Shown one piece after another: positions 41,670 through 51,526 of a stretch of DNA of 64,000 bases (its first letter is position 1; each line of letters starts with the position of its first letter). The notes below the pieces were generated by a model. The model was not told the origin of the DNA, made no database searches, and saw only the letters and a program-made list of their open reading frames with translations. This DNA is from Nitrospira sp. GTDB lineage: Bacteria; Nitrospirota; Nitrospiria; Nitrospirales; Nitrospiraceae. The stretch covers positions 1 through 64,000 of the forward strand of contig JAUYAO010000058.1 of the NCBI GenBank assembly GCA_030692565.1. Reading direction: 5' to 3'. A program made the translations under genes and the position numbers.

Positions 41670-42020
41670 TTATCGTGAATGCGCGTCGATGATTTTCACA
41701 ATGGCCTGGAGATCCCCGCGCAGCTTCTTGGCCAACTCTTGAGGGGTGAGCTTTCGAGAAGCCGCCCGCCCGCGCCTGGCCCAATACCGCTTCACTCCCT
41801 CCAGCGTATGACCTTCGTCATACAACATCCGCTTAATTTCAAGGACGGTCTCAATGTCCCGACGAATATACAGCCGCTGATTTCCCCGACTTTTCTTCGG
41901 GCTCAGGAACTTAAACTCAGACTCCCAAAAACGTAGCACATAAGCAGGGAGCTTCGTCAGTTGACTGACCTCCCCGATTTTATAGAAAACTTTGCTCCCC
42001 AGCCTGGGTTCAATCCCCAT
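41670..42020 (-). CDS. MerR-family HTH regulator
   Basis: A 116-residue protein with an N-terminal MerR winged helix: VFYKIGEVSQLTKLPAYVLR followed by FWESEFKFLSPKKSRGNQRL. A short helical region follows; it lacks an effector-binding domain. This small form is commonly located just downstream of ihfA, as here (43 bp). The target is unknown. The start at ATG 42020 matches the usual position of the domain. Confidence 0.9.
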   Translation of the reverse strand: MGIEPRLGSKVFYKIGEVSQLTKLPAYVLRFWESEFKFLSPKKSRGNQRLYIRRDIETVLEIKRMLYDEGHTLEGVKRYWARRGRAASRKLTPQELAKKLRGDLQAIVKIIDAHSR

Positions 42021-42063
42021 GACCGGCCCTCATGCGGTGGTCGCGATGTAGGTCTCGCGATAG

Positions 42064-42339
42064 CTACGAATTGACGTACTTCTTAAAGACTTGGCTAGGG
42101 CGGAATGTGACGACGCGACGCGGGGTAATCCCAATTTCTTCTCCTGTACGAGGATTGCGCCCCTTGCGAGAACCTTTGCTGCGAACGACGAAATTGCCGA
42201 AGCCCGCAATTTTGACGGACTCACCTTTTTGCAGCACCGACTTGAGGAGATTGAGCACAAGTTCAACGATATCGGCCGCCTCATTTTTCGAAATTCCTAC
42301 CTGCTTGAATATCTCGTTCGCGATATCAGCCTTTCTCAT
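42064..42339 (-). CDS. ihfA: Integration host factor / HU-family DNA-bending protein
   Basis: A 91-residue nucleoid protein. It starts MRKADIANEIFKQVGISKNE; the beta-arm signature GFGNFVVRSKGSRKGRNPRT with the intercalating proline (NPRTGEEI) is complete. The adjacent MerR-type gene and general sequence favour the IHF alpha subunit, but separation from HU is by inference. GGAGGGGGG lies close to the ATG. The promoter is at 42422-42450. Confidence 0.9.
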   Translation of the reverse strand: MRKADIANEIFKQVGISKNEAADIVELVLNLLKSVLQKGESVKIAGFGNFVVRSKGSRKGRNPRTGEEIGITPRRVVTFRPSQVFKKYVNS

Positions 42340-42421
42340 GCCACCCCCCTCCGTAACCGCTGCGCATTCCCATCACACAACCTCCGATGAAGTTGCACTC
42401 TAAAGACGGAAAGTTCTGCTT

Positions 42422-42450
42422 AAGTTACGTGAGGTTACGAGTTCTGTCAA
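42422..42450 (-). promoter_or_regulatory. Sigma70-type promoter for ihfA-merR
   Basis: On the minus strand TTGACA (complement of 42445-42450) and TAACTT (complement of 42422-42427) are 17 bp apart. The leader to ATG 42339 is about 75 nt. Confidence 0.65.
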
Positions 42451-42484
42451 GAATAAACATTGCCGGACAGGCGGGAGGAGCTCG

Positions 42485-44134
42485 TTAACGCTTCGAAAGA
42501 AGCTTGTACTCTATGCTGTCGGCCAAGGCTTGCCAAGTCGCCTCTATAATGTTCTCGGAGACCCCGACCGTTCCCCACTTATCTTTGTGGTCGCCGGATT
42601 CGATCAGTACCCGCACCTTCGACTCGGTACCTTTATTAGCCGCGAGCACTCGAACCTTGTAGTCGAGGAGCTTCACTTCTTGCAATTGTGGGTAGAACTT
42701 TTCCAACGACTTACGCAGCGCATGATCCAGCGCATTCACCGGCCCGGCACCGACCGCTGCGGTATGCTCGACCACTCCGCCAACCTTGACCATCACGGTC
42801 GCCTCTGAAAGGGGAGCGCCGTCCTCTTGCTTTTTCTCAACAATCACGCGGAATCCCAGCAGCTGGAACGCCGGTTTATGAGTCCCCATCGCCTTGCGCA
42901 TCAACAACTCAAACGAGCCCTCAGCGCCTTCAAACTGGTAGCCCTCATTTTCCCGCTCTTTGAGCGTATCGATCAGCTCTTGCACCTTCGCGTGGTCTTT
43001 CGACAGCTTGATGCCGTAGGCCTCGATCTTGTCTAACAGCCCGCTGCGCCCCGCGTAGTCCGACACCAGCACGCGCTGGCGATTCCCGACCCTCTTCGGA
43101 TCAACGTGCTCATACGTTAACGCATTCTTCAGCACCGCATGAATATGGACGCCGCCCTTATGAGCAAACGCAGAATCGCCCACATAGGGCTGATGCTTAT
43201 TGGGCATCAAGTTCGCGATTTCCGTGACGAACCCCGACACATCTTTCAAATGACTGAGCCGTTCGCCGAGCGCCGGACGCCGCATCTTCAATTCCAGATT
43301 GGGAATGATTGAACAGAGATTGGCATTCCCACACCGCTCACCGATCCCATTGATCGTCCCCTGCACTTGAACAATGCCGGTCTCGATCGCCACCAGCGAG
43401 TTCGCCACCGCCATTTCACAATCATTGTGGGCGTGGATACCCAGCGGTACCTTGATTTCCTGGCGAACGACCTCGCAGATCGTTCGGATCTCCCACGGCA
43501 TCGCTCCGCCGTTCGTATCGCAGAGAATGACGCGTTCAGCCCCGGCCGCCACCGCCTTCCGAATCGTATTCAGCGCATACTCCGGATTCGTCTTGTACCC
43601 GTCGAAGAAATGCTCGGCATCGTAAAACACCCGCCGGCCCTTGCTTTTGAGGTGCGCGATGGAGTCGCCGATCAATTCGAGATTTTTCGCCAGCGAGATC
43701 CCTAACGCATCGGTCACATGCAGCGACCAGGTTTTCCCGAACAGCGTGATGGTCTTGGTTTCAGATGCAAGGAGTGCCTGCAGATTCTGGTCTTTACGGA
43801 CAGAGTTGCTGGCTTTGCGCGTCGATCCAAAGGCAATGACCGAGGCATGCTTGAGCGGGGTCGTCTTCATGATCCGGAAAAATTCGATGTCTTTCGGATT
43901 GGCTCCCGGCCAGCCGCCTTCAATATAGTGCACGCCGAGCTCGTCCAGCTTTTGAGCCACGCGGACTTTGTCTTCCGCTGAAAAACTGACATCCTCAGCC
44001 TGCGCGCCGTCGCGAAGCGTCGTATCGTAAATTTCCAGCGCAGCGGCTCGATCGAGGGTGAGAACAGGAATGACGACAGGCTCCTCCGGCGGAGCGGGAC
44101 GAGCAGGACGAGTCTGTGAGGATTTTCGAGCCAT
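42485..44134 (-). CDS. cimA: (R)-citramalate synthase
   Basis: A 549-residue enzyme that condenses pyruvate with acetyl-CoA to citramalate, the first step of the threonine-independent isoleucine route. The HMGL-like TIM barrel begins with [20 protein letters not shown]; other catalytic segments are [12 protein letters not shown] and [16 protein letters not shown] with the metal-binding His-x-His. [15 protein letters not shown] is family-specific. The C-terminal LeuA allosteric domain (from ~400) should bind isoleucine. It lies 60 bp downstream of lysC and is the last gene of the operon. Confidence 0.92.
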   Translation of the reverse strand: MARKSSQTRPARPAPPEEPVVIPVLTLDRAAALEIYDTTLRDGAQAEDVSFSAEDKVRVAQKLDELGVHYIEGGWPGANPKDIEFFRIMKTTPLKHASVIAFGSTRKASNSVRKDQNLQALLASETKTITLFGKTWSLHVTDALGISLAKNLELIGDSIAHLKSKGRRVFYDAEHFFDGYKTNPEYALNTIRKAVAAGAERVILCDTNGGAMPWEIRTICEVVRQEIKVPLGIHAHNDCEMAVANSLVAIETGIVQVQGTINGIGERCGNANLCSIIPNLELKMRRPALGERLSHLKDVSGFVTEIANLMPNKHQPYVGDSAFAHKGGVHIHAVLKNALTYEHVDPKRVGNRQRVLVSDYAGRSGLLDKIEAYGIKLSKDHAKVQELIDTLKERENEGYQFEGAEGSFELLMRKAMGTHKPAFQLLGFRVIVEKKQEDGAPLSEATVMVKVGGVVEHTAAVGAGPVNALDHALRKSLEKFYPQLQEVKLLDYKVRVLAANKGTESKVRVLIESGDHKDKWGTVGVSENIIEATWQALADSIEYKLLSKR

Positions 44135-44194
44135 CGTCTGAAAGACTAACAGGAGTGAGAAGGATCTGTCGAGCGGGAACCAGCCGAATCCGCG

Positions 44195-45436
44195 TTACTT
44201 GTTCGGCCGGTCTCCTGGTGGAACCCGATCAAGGCCAAATGCCGTATGCAGTGAACGCATGGCCAATTCCAAATACTTCTCGTCGATGACGCAGGAGATT
44301 TTGATCTCCGACGTGCTGATCATCATGATGTTGACCCCTTCACGGGATAACACCTCGAACATCTTCGCCGCGACACCTGAATGCGAGCGCATACCCACGC
44401 CGATGAGTGAGACCTTGGCAATCGCTTCGGTAATCGCCACACTTCTGGCCCCGACATCTTTGGCCACACCTTGGAGCAGCGGAGTGGCAGCGCGCAAATC
44501 CGCCCGAGGAACGGTGAACGACAAGTCCGTCAACGCATCCTGGCTGACATTCTGAATGATCATGTCGACGTTGATGTTGGCCTGGGCGACGGGCCCGAAA
44601 ATTTTTGCCGCGATGCCGGGCTTGTCGGGCACACCGACCATCGTGATTTTTGCCTGGTTCCGGTCTCCCGTAACTCCCGCCACCGCCACCGCTTCCATGT
44701 CCGCATCTTCACGTGTCACGAGAGTCCCCTTTCCTTCTTTAAAGCTCGAGTTCACCTCAACCGGGACATTGAACTTCGCGGCGAACTCCACCGATCTGGC
44801 CTGCAGCACCTTCGCGCCGAGGCTGGCCATTTCCAACATTTCTTCATATGAAATCTTATCGATCCGCCGCGCCGCAGGCACCACATTGGGATCCGAGGTG
44901 TAGACCCCGTCCACATCGGTAAAGATGATGCACCGATCGGCTTTCAACGCCGCAGCCAAGGCCACCGCAGACAGATCAGACCCGCCACGCCCCAGCGTTG
45001 TGACATCCGACTGTTCATTGATGCCCTGGAACCCCGCCACCACGGGAATGATGCCTTTTGCCAACGCCTCGCGAAGCCGGTCGGCGGAGACCCGCGCAAT
45101 CCGGGCCTTGGTGTGGGCGCTGTCGGTGACAATGCCGACTTGCCGTCCGGTGTAGGACCGGGCATTCAATCCGCGACCACGAAGATCCATCGCCAAGAGC
45201 GCCACGGTCACACGCTCCCCCGTGGACAACAGCATGTCCATCTCACGGTCATCGGGCGTAGCGGCCGCCTCGTGCGCAAGCTTGATCAATCGATCCGTCT
45301 CGCCGCTCATCGCAGACAACACGACGACCACCTGGTCTCCGGCACGATGCGACTGCGCGACCCGCTCTGCGACCCGATGGATCCGTTCGATCGTGCCGAC
45401 CGAGGTCCCGCCGTATTTCTGAACAATCAACGCCAC
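44195..45436 (-). CDS. lysC: Aspartate kinase
   Basis: A 413-residue monofunctional aspartokinase, the first step of threonine, lysine and methionine synthesis. GTG 45436 gives the usual start [14 protein letters not shown] and has AAAGGGTGAG just upstream; a TTG at 45454 is less likely. The kinase domain includes [19 protein letters not shown] and [12 protein letters not shown]. Two ACT domains follow ([32 protein letters not shown]) for feedback control. Its 5' end is partly duplicated upstream (45521-45602). Confidence 0.95.
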   Translation of the reverse strand: MALIVQKYGGTSVGTIERIHRVAERVAQSHRAGDQVVVVLSAMSGETDRLIKLAHEAAATPDDREMDMLLSTGERVTVALLAMDLRGRGLNARSYTGRQVGIVTDSAHTKARIARVSADRLREALAKGIIPVVAGFQGINEQSDVTTLGRGGSDLSAVALAAALKADRCIIFTDVDGVYTSDPNVVPAARRIDKISYEEMLEMASLGAKVLQARSVEFAAKFNVPVEVNSSFKEGKGTLVTREDADMEAVAVAGVTGDRNQAKITMVGVPDKPGIAAKIFGPVAQANINVDMIIQNVSQDALTDLSFTVPRADLRAATPLLQGVAKDVGARSVAITEAIAKVSLIGVGMRSHSGVAAKMFEVLSREGVNIMMISTSEIKISCVIDEKYLELAMRSLHTAFGLDRVPPGDRPNK

Positions 45437-45675
45437 CGACTCACCCTTTGGCAAACAGCTGAATTACAAACTGACTGGTAGCACGAACCGGCGCCTGAGA
45501 GGCCTGCGCATCAGTCTCGGTGATCCGATGAATTCGTTCGATCATCCCGACCAATATCCCGTCACATTTCTGACCGATCAACGCCACCGACTCACCCTTT
45601 GGCAAACAGCTTGATCACAAACTTACTGGCGTCACGGACCGGCGCCTTGGAGGCTTGCGCATCCATCTCGGTAAA
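45377..45675. repeat. Decayed tandem duplication at the lysC/apgM junction
   Basis: A segment of about 150 bp spanning the 5' end of lysC and the 3' end of the apgM-like gene occurs twice: roughly 45377-45526 and 45521-45675. Shared blocks include ACGCCACCGACTCACCCTTT and GGCAAACAGCT (both copies), and GTTCGATCNTNCCGACC. The outer halves are the working gene ends; the inner halves (45455-45600) have diverged and contain stops. Confidence 0.85.
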
Positions 45676-46803
45676 TCGACGACCGCCTGCCGCCCCTTCC
45701 TTCCCGGGGCCCTCCCCAAACACCGCAAACGCCTGTCCCTGCATCCCTTCGCCATGGTCACACAGCGCGAGAAACCGATACGAGCCTTTCTTTGCGAGCC
45801 CGTCCAGGATCGGCCCGACGAGGTCCCGGTCAAACTCTTCAATGGCCTGCACCGTCGCATTCACATCGCTGCCATGCACCACTTCATCGGACAAGGAGGC
45901 ATGGACGTAGACAAAGTCTTTCTTGCCGAACTCATCAAGGACCGTCGCCGTCATCGCCTTAAAGTGTTCATCCCCGAGCCCTGGAGAATCCGACGCGTCC
46001 AACCCGGCGCACAATCCAACCCCACGGTGGACGTCGCTGGAGGCCACAACCGCACCGGTGACGTGAAATCGTTCCGTCAAGCTAGGCCATGGAATCGCCC
46101 GCCCCTCTCCCCATAGCCAGATACAATTGGCCGGATTCTTCCCTGAAGCCAGCCGTTCTTTATTGATGGGATGATCGCGCAGAATGACATGCGACGTTTC
46201 CATCAACTCTCTCAGAATATCGGCGCCGTCCCCCGTCGGGAGCGCATCCCCGATCAGATGGCCTCTCACTGACTGCGGATCCACACACACGGCCCGTGGC
46301 TTGCCCTTCATCCACACCATGACATGACGATGGCCCGTCCCGGGGTAAAACTGCATCGTTTCAGAGCCGAGCTGCTCATTGATCGCCTCGATCAATTCAC
46401 GCGCCTCCTCCGTTTCGATGAGGCCGGCCGTCGCATCATCGAGTACGACATGCGCGCTTAACTTCTTGATGTCGGCGCCGACTTTTCCGCCTTCCGGCTT
46501 CACCGTGACCATCGTACAACGATAGACCACATCCTGCTCCGTCACGGATACGCCGAGACTGGCGGCCTCGAGCGGACCGGGACCTTGATAGTATTTCTTG
46601 GGGTCGTACCCGAGAATTGCCGTCCCGTTGAGCCCGCTGCCATGGCGATGCCCCTCCGCAGGAATCGTGACCAACCCGAGTTCGCCGATCCGTGCCAATC
46701 GATCAAGATGAGGCGTGGCAGCCGCCTGGAGCGGCGTGCGCCCCCCCAGAGCATCCTGCGCATGACCCGCTAACCCGCCAGCATGGAGAATCAGATACTT
46801 CAT
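45592..46803 (-). CDS. ApgM-like protein, probable homoserine kinase analogue
   Basis: A 403-residue alkaline-phosphatase-superfamily protein related to archaeal-type 2,3-bisphosphoglycerate-independent phosphoglycerate mutase. Family landmarks: GGRTPLQAAATPHLDRLA, GTAILGYDPKKYYQGPGPLE, YPGTGHRHVM and LALCDHGEGMQG. The usual metal-binding DG near the start is AGG here (MKYLILHAGGLAG), and the residue after the probable nucleophile Ser57 (GSGLNG) is Gly instead of Asp. It lies between thrC and lysC in an operon without thrB. Such clustered homologs are known as predicted functional analogues of homoserine kinase, and I favour that role over mutase. It starts 13 bp after thrC. Confidence 0.8.
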   Translation of the reverse strand: MKYLILHAGGLAGHAQDALGGRTPLQAAATPHLDRLARIGELGLVTIPAEGHRHGSGLNGTAILGYDPKKYYQGPGPLEAASLGVSVTEQDVVYRCTMVTVKPEGGKVGADIKKLSAHVVLDDATAGLIETEEARELIEAINEQLGSETMQFYPGTGHRHVMVWMKGKPRAVCVDPQSVRGHLIGDALPTGDGADILRELMETSHVILRDHPINKERLASGKNPANCIWLWGEGRAIPWPSLTERFHVTGAVVASSDVHRGVGLCAGLDASDSPGLGDEHFKAMTATVLDEFGKKDFVYVHASLSDEVVHGSDVNATVQAIEEFDRDLVGPILDGLAKKGSYRFLALCDHGEGMQGQAFAVFGEGPGKEGAAGGRRFTEMDAQASKAPVRDASKFVIKLFAKG

Positions 46804-46816
46804 TGAGATCAGACCC

Positions 46817-47890
46817 TCATCGCGCGTTTAATAACCGGGCAACATCCGAGGATGTCGCCTTGACAGTCAACGGCGGTTTCGACACGCTGATCGCCGTATC
46901 GGCATCTTTCAATCCGTGTCCGGTCAGCGTACATACCACCGTCTCCCCTTCCCGCAATTTCCCGGCTCGGCCCAGCTTCGTCACCCCTGCGACGGACGCG
47001 GCAGAAGCCGGCTCGCAAAACACGCCCTCCGTGGCCGCCACCAGCGTATAGGCTTGAAGAATTTCTTCATCGGTGACCAGGTCGATCGCGCCGGATGATT
47101 CCTCCACCGCGGTCGACGCCGCGGCCCAGCTTGCCGGATTCCCGATACGAATGGCTGTGGCGATCGTTTGCGGTTCTTCCACCACCCGACCCAAGACCAT
47201 CGGGGCGGCTCCCGCCGCCTGAAAGCCCATCATGCGCGGCAACTTGGTCGTCTGATTCGCGGCCCGATACTCACGATAGCCTTTCCAATAGGCCGTAATG
47301 TTCCCGGCATTCCCGACCGGCAACACATGAAGATGCGGCGCATCCCCCAATTGATCGCAGACTTCAAAGGCGGCCGTCTTCTGGCCTTCGATTCGAAAGG
47401 GATTGATGGAATTGACCAGCTCAATATGGTGCGCGACCGAGAGATCTTTGACGATCGTCAGGGCCTGATCGAAATTGCCTTCGATTTGGATAACCGTCGC
47501 CTGATGCATCATGGCTTGCGACAGTTTCCCGAGCGCGATCTTGCCCGCAGGGATCAACACATAGACAGCCAGCCCGGCGCGGGCCCCGTAGGCCGCGGCG
47601 GAGGCGGAGGTATTGCCGGTCGATGCGCACATGACCGCGCGCGCGCCCTGCTCCACCGCCTTCGAGATCGCCAGCGTCATCCCGCGGTCTTTGAATGAGC
47701 CGGTGGGATTGGCCCCCTCGAATTTCAAGTAGAGGTCGACACCCGGGGCAATCGCCTTCGCCAAACGTTCCGCGCGAATGAGCGGCGTATTGCCTTCCCC
47801 CAAACTGATGATCGGCGTCGCCCCCGTCACCGGAAGAAACTTTCGATACTCCTCAATAATGCCGCGCCAACGAGCCATCCGACTACTCAT
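46817..47890 (-). CDS. thrC: Threonine synthase
   Basis: A 357-residue PLP enzyme that converts O-phosphohomoserine to threonine. The PLP lysine is in [30 protein letters not shown] near the start and [19 protein letters not shown] are standard. It is the short, plant/archaeal-like form. ATG 47890 overlaps the hom stop by 8 bp; a start 12 nt later (MARWRG) is also possible. Confidence 0.95.
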   Translation of the reverse strand: MSSRMARWRGIIEEYRKFLPVTGATPIISLGEGNTPLIRAERLAKAIAPGVDLYLKFEGANPTGSFKDRGMTLAISKAVEQGARAVMCASTGNTSASAAAYGARAGLAVYVLIPAGKIALGKLSQAMMHQATVIQIEGNFDQALTIVKDLSVAHHIELVNSINPFRIEGQKTAAFEVCDQLGDAPHLHVLPVGNAGNITAYWKGYREYRAANQTTKLPRMMGFQAAGAAPMVLGRVVEEPQTIATAIRIGNPASWAAASTAVEESSGAIDLVTDEEILQAYTLVAATEGVFCEPASAASVAGVTKLGRAGKLREGETVVCTLTGHGLKDADTAISVSKPPLTVKATSSDVARLLNAR

Positions 47891-49196
47891 CCTTCCCTTC
47901 CACGCGGATCAGCGTGGCCGGCTCAGAAATAAAGGCCTGGCGATTGATTTCACGAATCGCCTTCTGCACATCCCGCTCCTTCGCCATATGCGTCTTGATG
48001 ACCACCGGAACCGTCTGCCCTTCGCGACGGCCCTGCTGGAGCATCGACGAGATGCTGATCTCGCAACGGCCAAGCTCTCCGGCAATCTGCGCCAACACAC
48101 CCGGTCGATCCAGCACCATAAATCGGAGATAGTAGAGTGAGCTGATTTCTTCCATGGGCTTGATACGGATCGGCCGCCGCTGATCTTGCTGAAACGAGGC
48201 CGGCGGAACCCGCCCGGCAGCGCCCTTCAACAGATTGCGCCCGATCGCAATGACGTCGCTCACCACCGCACTGCCGGTCGGCATGGAGCCTGCGCCCCGA
48301 CCATGCAGGATCACGTCGCCCACAGCATCACCGACGAGATGGATCGCGTTATAGACGCCCTCGACTTTGGCGATCGGAGAATCGGACGGCACCATGGTCG
48401 GATGCACCCGCGCTTCAACGGCCCCGTCATGGAGCTTGGCGATCCCCAAGAGCTTGATCGTATATCCGAACTCCCTCGCATACGCGATGTCCTGCTCCGT
48501 GATATTGGTAATCCCCTCGGTGTAGATCTCTTTGAAATTGATCGGCGTTCCAAAAGCCAGATTCGCCAGAATGGCGAGCTTGTGGGCCGAGTCAATCCCG
48601 GCCACATCGAACGTGGGATCTGCTTCCGCATACCCGGCTTGCTGAGCATCTTTGAGAACCGCGTCGAAACTGTGCCCGTCGCGCGTCATCCGGGAGAGAA
48701 TATAATTCGACGTCCCGTTGATAATGCCGTAGATCGATTCGATACGATTCGCCGCCAGCCCTTCCGTCAACGCCCGAATGACCGGGATTCCGCCGCCCAC
48801 GCTGGCTTCGAAGCCAAGGTCCACATGACGGGACTCCGCCGCGGCAAAGATTTCCTCTCCGTGCAACGCCAGAAGCGCTTTATTGGCCGTGACGACATGT
48901 TTGCCGGCGGCAATGGCGTCGAGCATCACACGCTTGGCAAAATCGTAGCCGCCGACCAGCTCGATCACGATATCGATTGCCGGATCGGCAAGGACCTGCT
49001 TCACATCCGTCGTCAACACGCCGGGCGGCACCGCCACTCCGCGATCACGGGTGATGTCGAGATCGGCGATCCGCAGGAGCTCGACCGGAACGCCGACCCG
49101 CCGACGAATCAAGGCCGCGTTCTCGAACAAGACTTTCGCGACGCCGGTTCCGACGGTTCCGAATCCGATCAGTCCGACACCGATGCGGGTTTTCAT
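47883..49196 (-). CDS. hom: Homoserine dehydrogenase
   Basis: A 437-residue NAD(P)H-dependent enzyme reducing aspartate semialdehyde to homoserine. The nucleotide-binding fold starts [17 protein letters not shown]; catalytic-domain segments include [15 protein letters not shown] and [19 protein letters not shown]-terminal ACT domain ([19 protein letters not shown]) should sense threonine. Its ATG overlaps the alaC stop (ATGA). Confidence 0.96.
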   Translation of the reverse strand: MKTRIGVGLIGFGTVGTGVAKVLFENAALIRRRVGVPVELLRIADLDITRDRGVAVPPGVLTTDVKQVLADPAIDIVIELVGGYDFAKRVMLDAIAAGKHVVTANKALLALHGEEIFAAAESRHVDLGFEASVGGGIPVIRALTEGLAANRIESIYGIINGTSNYILSRMTRDGHSFDAVLKDAQQAGYAEADPTFDVAGIDSAHKLAILANLAFGTPINFKEIYTEGITNITEQDIAYAREFGYTIKLLGIAKLHDGAVEARVHPTMVPSDSPIAKVEGVYNAIHLVGDAVGDVILHGRGAGSMPTGSAVVSDVIAIGRNLLKGAAGRVPPASFQQDQRRPIRIKPMEEISSLYYLRFMVLDRPGVLAQIAGELGRCEISISSMLQQGRREGQTVPVVIKTHMAKERDVQKAIREINRQAFISEPATLIRVEGKDE

Positions 49197-50389
49197 TCCT
49201 CCGACCCTTCGAGCTTCAACACCTTCTTAATCCCCCGAACCGCCTGCCTGGTTCGATGTTCGTTTTCGACCAGCCCGAATCGCACATACTCATCGCCACC
49301 CTCGCCGAACCCGATGCCGGGAGAGACCGCTACCTTTGCCTCGCGCAACAACAACTTCGAGAACTCCAACGACCCCATATGCCGATAGGCCTGCGGAATC
49401 TGCGCCCACACAAACATCGTCGCCAGGGGTTTGGTCACCTGCCACCCGATCCGGTTCAAGCCGCCCACCAACACATCCCGCCGCTTCTGATAGCGCAACA
49501 CCGTCTCTTTGACGCAGTCCTGAGGCCCGTTCAGCGCGATGACACTGGCAATCTGGACCGGTTGAAAAATACCGTAATCGAGATAGCTCTTGATCTTCGC
49601 CAAGGCTCCGACCACTTCTCGATTGCCGACACAAAATCCCACCCGCCATCCGGGCATATTGTAGGCCTTCGACAGCGTATAGAACTCGACGCCGATATCC
49701 TTCGCGCCGGGGACCTGGAGAAAACTCGGCGCCTTATAGCCATCAAACACCAGATCGGCATAGGCGAGATCGTGAATGACGATCACGTTGCGCTCTTTGG
49801 CAAACGCGACAATCTTCTTAAAGAATGAAATATCGACCACCGCGGTCGTGGGATTGTGCGGGAAGTTGATGACCAGGATTTTTGGACGCGGCATCGTCTG
49901 CCGATAGACCCGTTGCAAATCCTCAAAAAAATCGCTGTCCTGGCGCAGTTCGATCCCGCGCACCTCGCCCCCGGCAATGATGAAGCTATACATATGGATA
50001 GGGTACGTCGGCGTGGGCGTGAGGACCACGTCGCCGGGACCGATCATCGCCAGCGCAAGATGGGCCAGGCCTTCCTTGGATCCGATCGTGACAATGGCTT
50101 CCGTTTCGGGATCCAGCTCGACATTGTAATTCCGCTTGTACCAACCGCAAATCGCCTGACGCAGCTTGGTGATGCCGCGCGACGCCGAGTAGCGGTGGTT
50201 CTTGCCTTTGCGGGCGGCTTCAATCAGCTTGTCGACGATGTGAGGCGGAGTCGGCTGGTCGGGATTGCCCATCCCGAAATCGATGACATCCTCTCCGCGT
50301 TGTCGAGCTTCTAACTTGAGGCTCTGCACCTGAGCAAACACATATGGCGGAAGTCGCTTTAACCGATAAAACCCATCGCCCAAACCCAT
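49193..50389 (-). CDS. alaC: Class I aminotransferase, AlaC-like
   Basis: A 398-residue PLP aminotransferase and first gene of the threonine operon. The PLP lysine is in [32 protein letters not shown] and [13 protein letters not shown] are fold-type I signatures. It is close to alanine transaminase AlaC; enzymes of this group in similar operons are also annotated as aspartate aminotransferase, which would feed lysC. The substrate is therefore not certain. AGAGGA lies upstream of ATG 50389 and a strong promoter is at 50474-50502. Confidence 0.85.
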   Translation of the reverse strand: MGLGDGFYRLKRLPPYVFAQVQSLKLEARQRGEDVIDFGMGNPDQPTPPHIVDKLIEAARKGKNHRYSASRGITKLRQAICGWYKRNYNVELDPETEAIVTIGSKEGLAHLALAMIGPGDVVLTPTPTYPIHMYSFIIAGGEVRGIELRQDSDFFEDLQRVYRQTMPRPKILVINFPHNPTTAVVDISFFKKIVAFAKERNVIVIHDLAYADLVFDGYKAPSFLQVPGAKDIGVEFYTLSKAYNMPGWRVGFCVGNREVVGALAKIKSYLDYGIFQPVQIASVIALNGPQDCVKETVLRYQKRRDVLVGGLNRIGWQVTKPLATMFVWAQIPQAYRHMGSLEFSKLLLREAKVAVSPGIGFGEGGDEYVRFGLVENEHRTRQAVRGIKKVLKLEGSEE

Positions 50390-50473
50390 GACGGTCCTCT
50401 ACCTCTTAAATTCTGGTCTCCTTCAAGCTGCTCCTCAGTGATCAGAGGAATGAACAGGCTGGAAGAAGGGCCT

Positions 50474-50502
50474 ATTCTAATGGAGGGCTCCTGTCGAGTC
50501 AA
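50474..50502 (-). promoter_or_regulatory. Sigma70-type promoter for the threonine operon
   Basis: On the minus strand TTGACT (complement of 50497-50502) and TAGAAT (complement of 50474-50479) are exactly 17 bp apart. The leader of about 76 nt contains a short hairpin TCCTC-TGATCACT-GAGGA before the alaC start. I see no T-box or leader peptide rich in Thr/Ile codons. Confidence 0.75.
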
Positions 50503-50679
50503 TTTGCCTTGTGATTCTGTGGGGTTCGGTTTCAGCAAACATTTAGGCCTCACATTTTACCCATTCCAGCGACCCACGCCGGCCAACCTTGCTCCATCCC
50601 TCGCCTTCTGCTATTAATGCGTCACGTTTCCCCCGTCACTCATTCCGTTCCTGTTGGTCTCCCGCAGGCTGGAGGTGTC

Positions 50680-51393
50680 ATGGCCAGGCTGGGCGTTAAT
50701 ATTGACCATATCGCGACCCTTCGCCAAGCTCGGGGCGGGACCGATCCGGATCCCTTGGCCGCAGCGGTCCTCGTCGAACTCGCCGGGGCCGATGGCCTCG
50801 TCGTACACTTACGCGAAGATCGGCGGCACATTCAGGACCGCGACCTCACGCTCTTACGGGAGATCGTCCGGACCAAGTTGGACCTGGAAATGGCCGCCGA
50901 TGAAGCCATGGTCAAGATTGCGCTGACCATAAAACCGGACTTGGTCACCCTGGTCCCGGAAAAACGACAGGAGCTGACGACCGAGGGCGGTCTGGATGTG
51001 GCAGGGCTGAAAGAGCGTATGCAGACCACCGTCTCCATGCTGCACGATGCCGGAATCCCCGTCAGTCTCTTCATCGAGCCCGATCTCAATCAGATCAAAG
51101 CGGCGCACAAGATTTCGGCCGACTTCGTCGAGCTGCACACCGGGCGCTATGCCAACGCCACCAAGTCGAAAGAGGCCGATGCGGAATTCGAGGCGATCAC
51201 CCAGGCCGCCAAGCTCGCCTACAAGCTGGGCATGGGCGTCAACGCCGGACACGGCCTCAATTACCGCAACGTCGCACGGCTGACGCATATTCCTGAAATC
51301 GTGGAGTACAACATCGGGCACAGCATCATCGCCCGCGCCGTCCTCGTCGGCCTCGACCAGGCAGTCAAAGAAATGAAAGCGCTGCTCGGCTAG
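50680..51393 (+). CDS. pdxJ: Pyridoxine 5'-phosphate synthase
   Basis: A 237-residue TIM-barrel enzyme that forms pyridoxine 5'-phosphate in the DXP-dependent vitamin B6 route. It starts [50 protein letters not shown] and [13 protein letters not shown] are diagnostic. ATG 50680 has GGAGGT 3-4 nt upstream, a short spacing. A longer frame from 50617 would only translate heptamer-like repeat (GCGTCACG...CGTCACTC). The following gene is nnrD/E; the acpS gene often found between them is absent. Confidence 0.95.
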   Translation: MARLGVNIDHIATLRQARGGTDPDPLAAAVLVELAGADGLVVHLREDRRHIQDRDLTLLREIVRTKLDLEMAADEAMVKIALTIKPDLVTLVPEKRQELTTEGGLDVAGLKERMQTTVSMLHDAGIPVSLFIEPDLNQIKAAHKISADFVELHTGRYANATKSKEADAEFEAITQAAKLAYKLGMGVNAGHGLNYRNVARLTHIPEIVEYNIGHSIIARAVLVGLDQAVKEMKALLG

Positions 51394-51526
51394 CCTGCCT
51401 GTCGACGCCATTCACCGTGACTCGAGCCGTCAACGATCTCATGACGCCACACGCATTCATCCTCTCGCGCCATGCGCTGCCAGTCGCATCGCAATGGCCC
51501 ACGGCCAGAAAAGGGTACGCCCCGCA

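Noticed and set aside
50617-50679. Upstream extension of PdxJ
   Set aside because: It would translate heptamer-like repeat; ATG 50680 matches the family start and has GGAGGT upstream.
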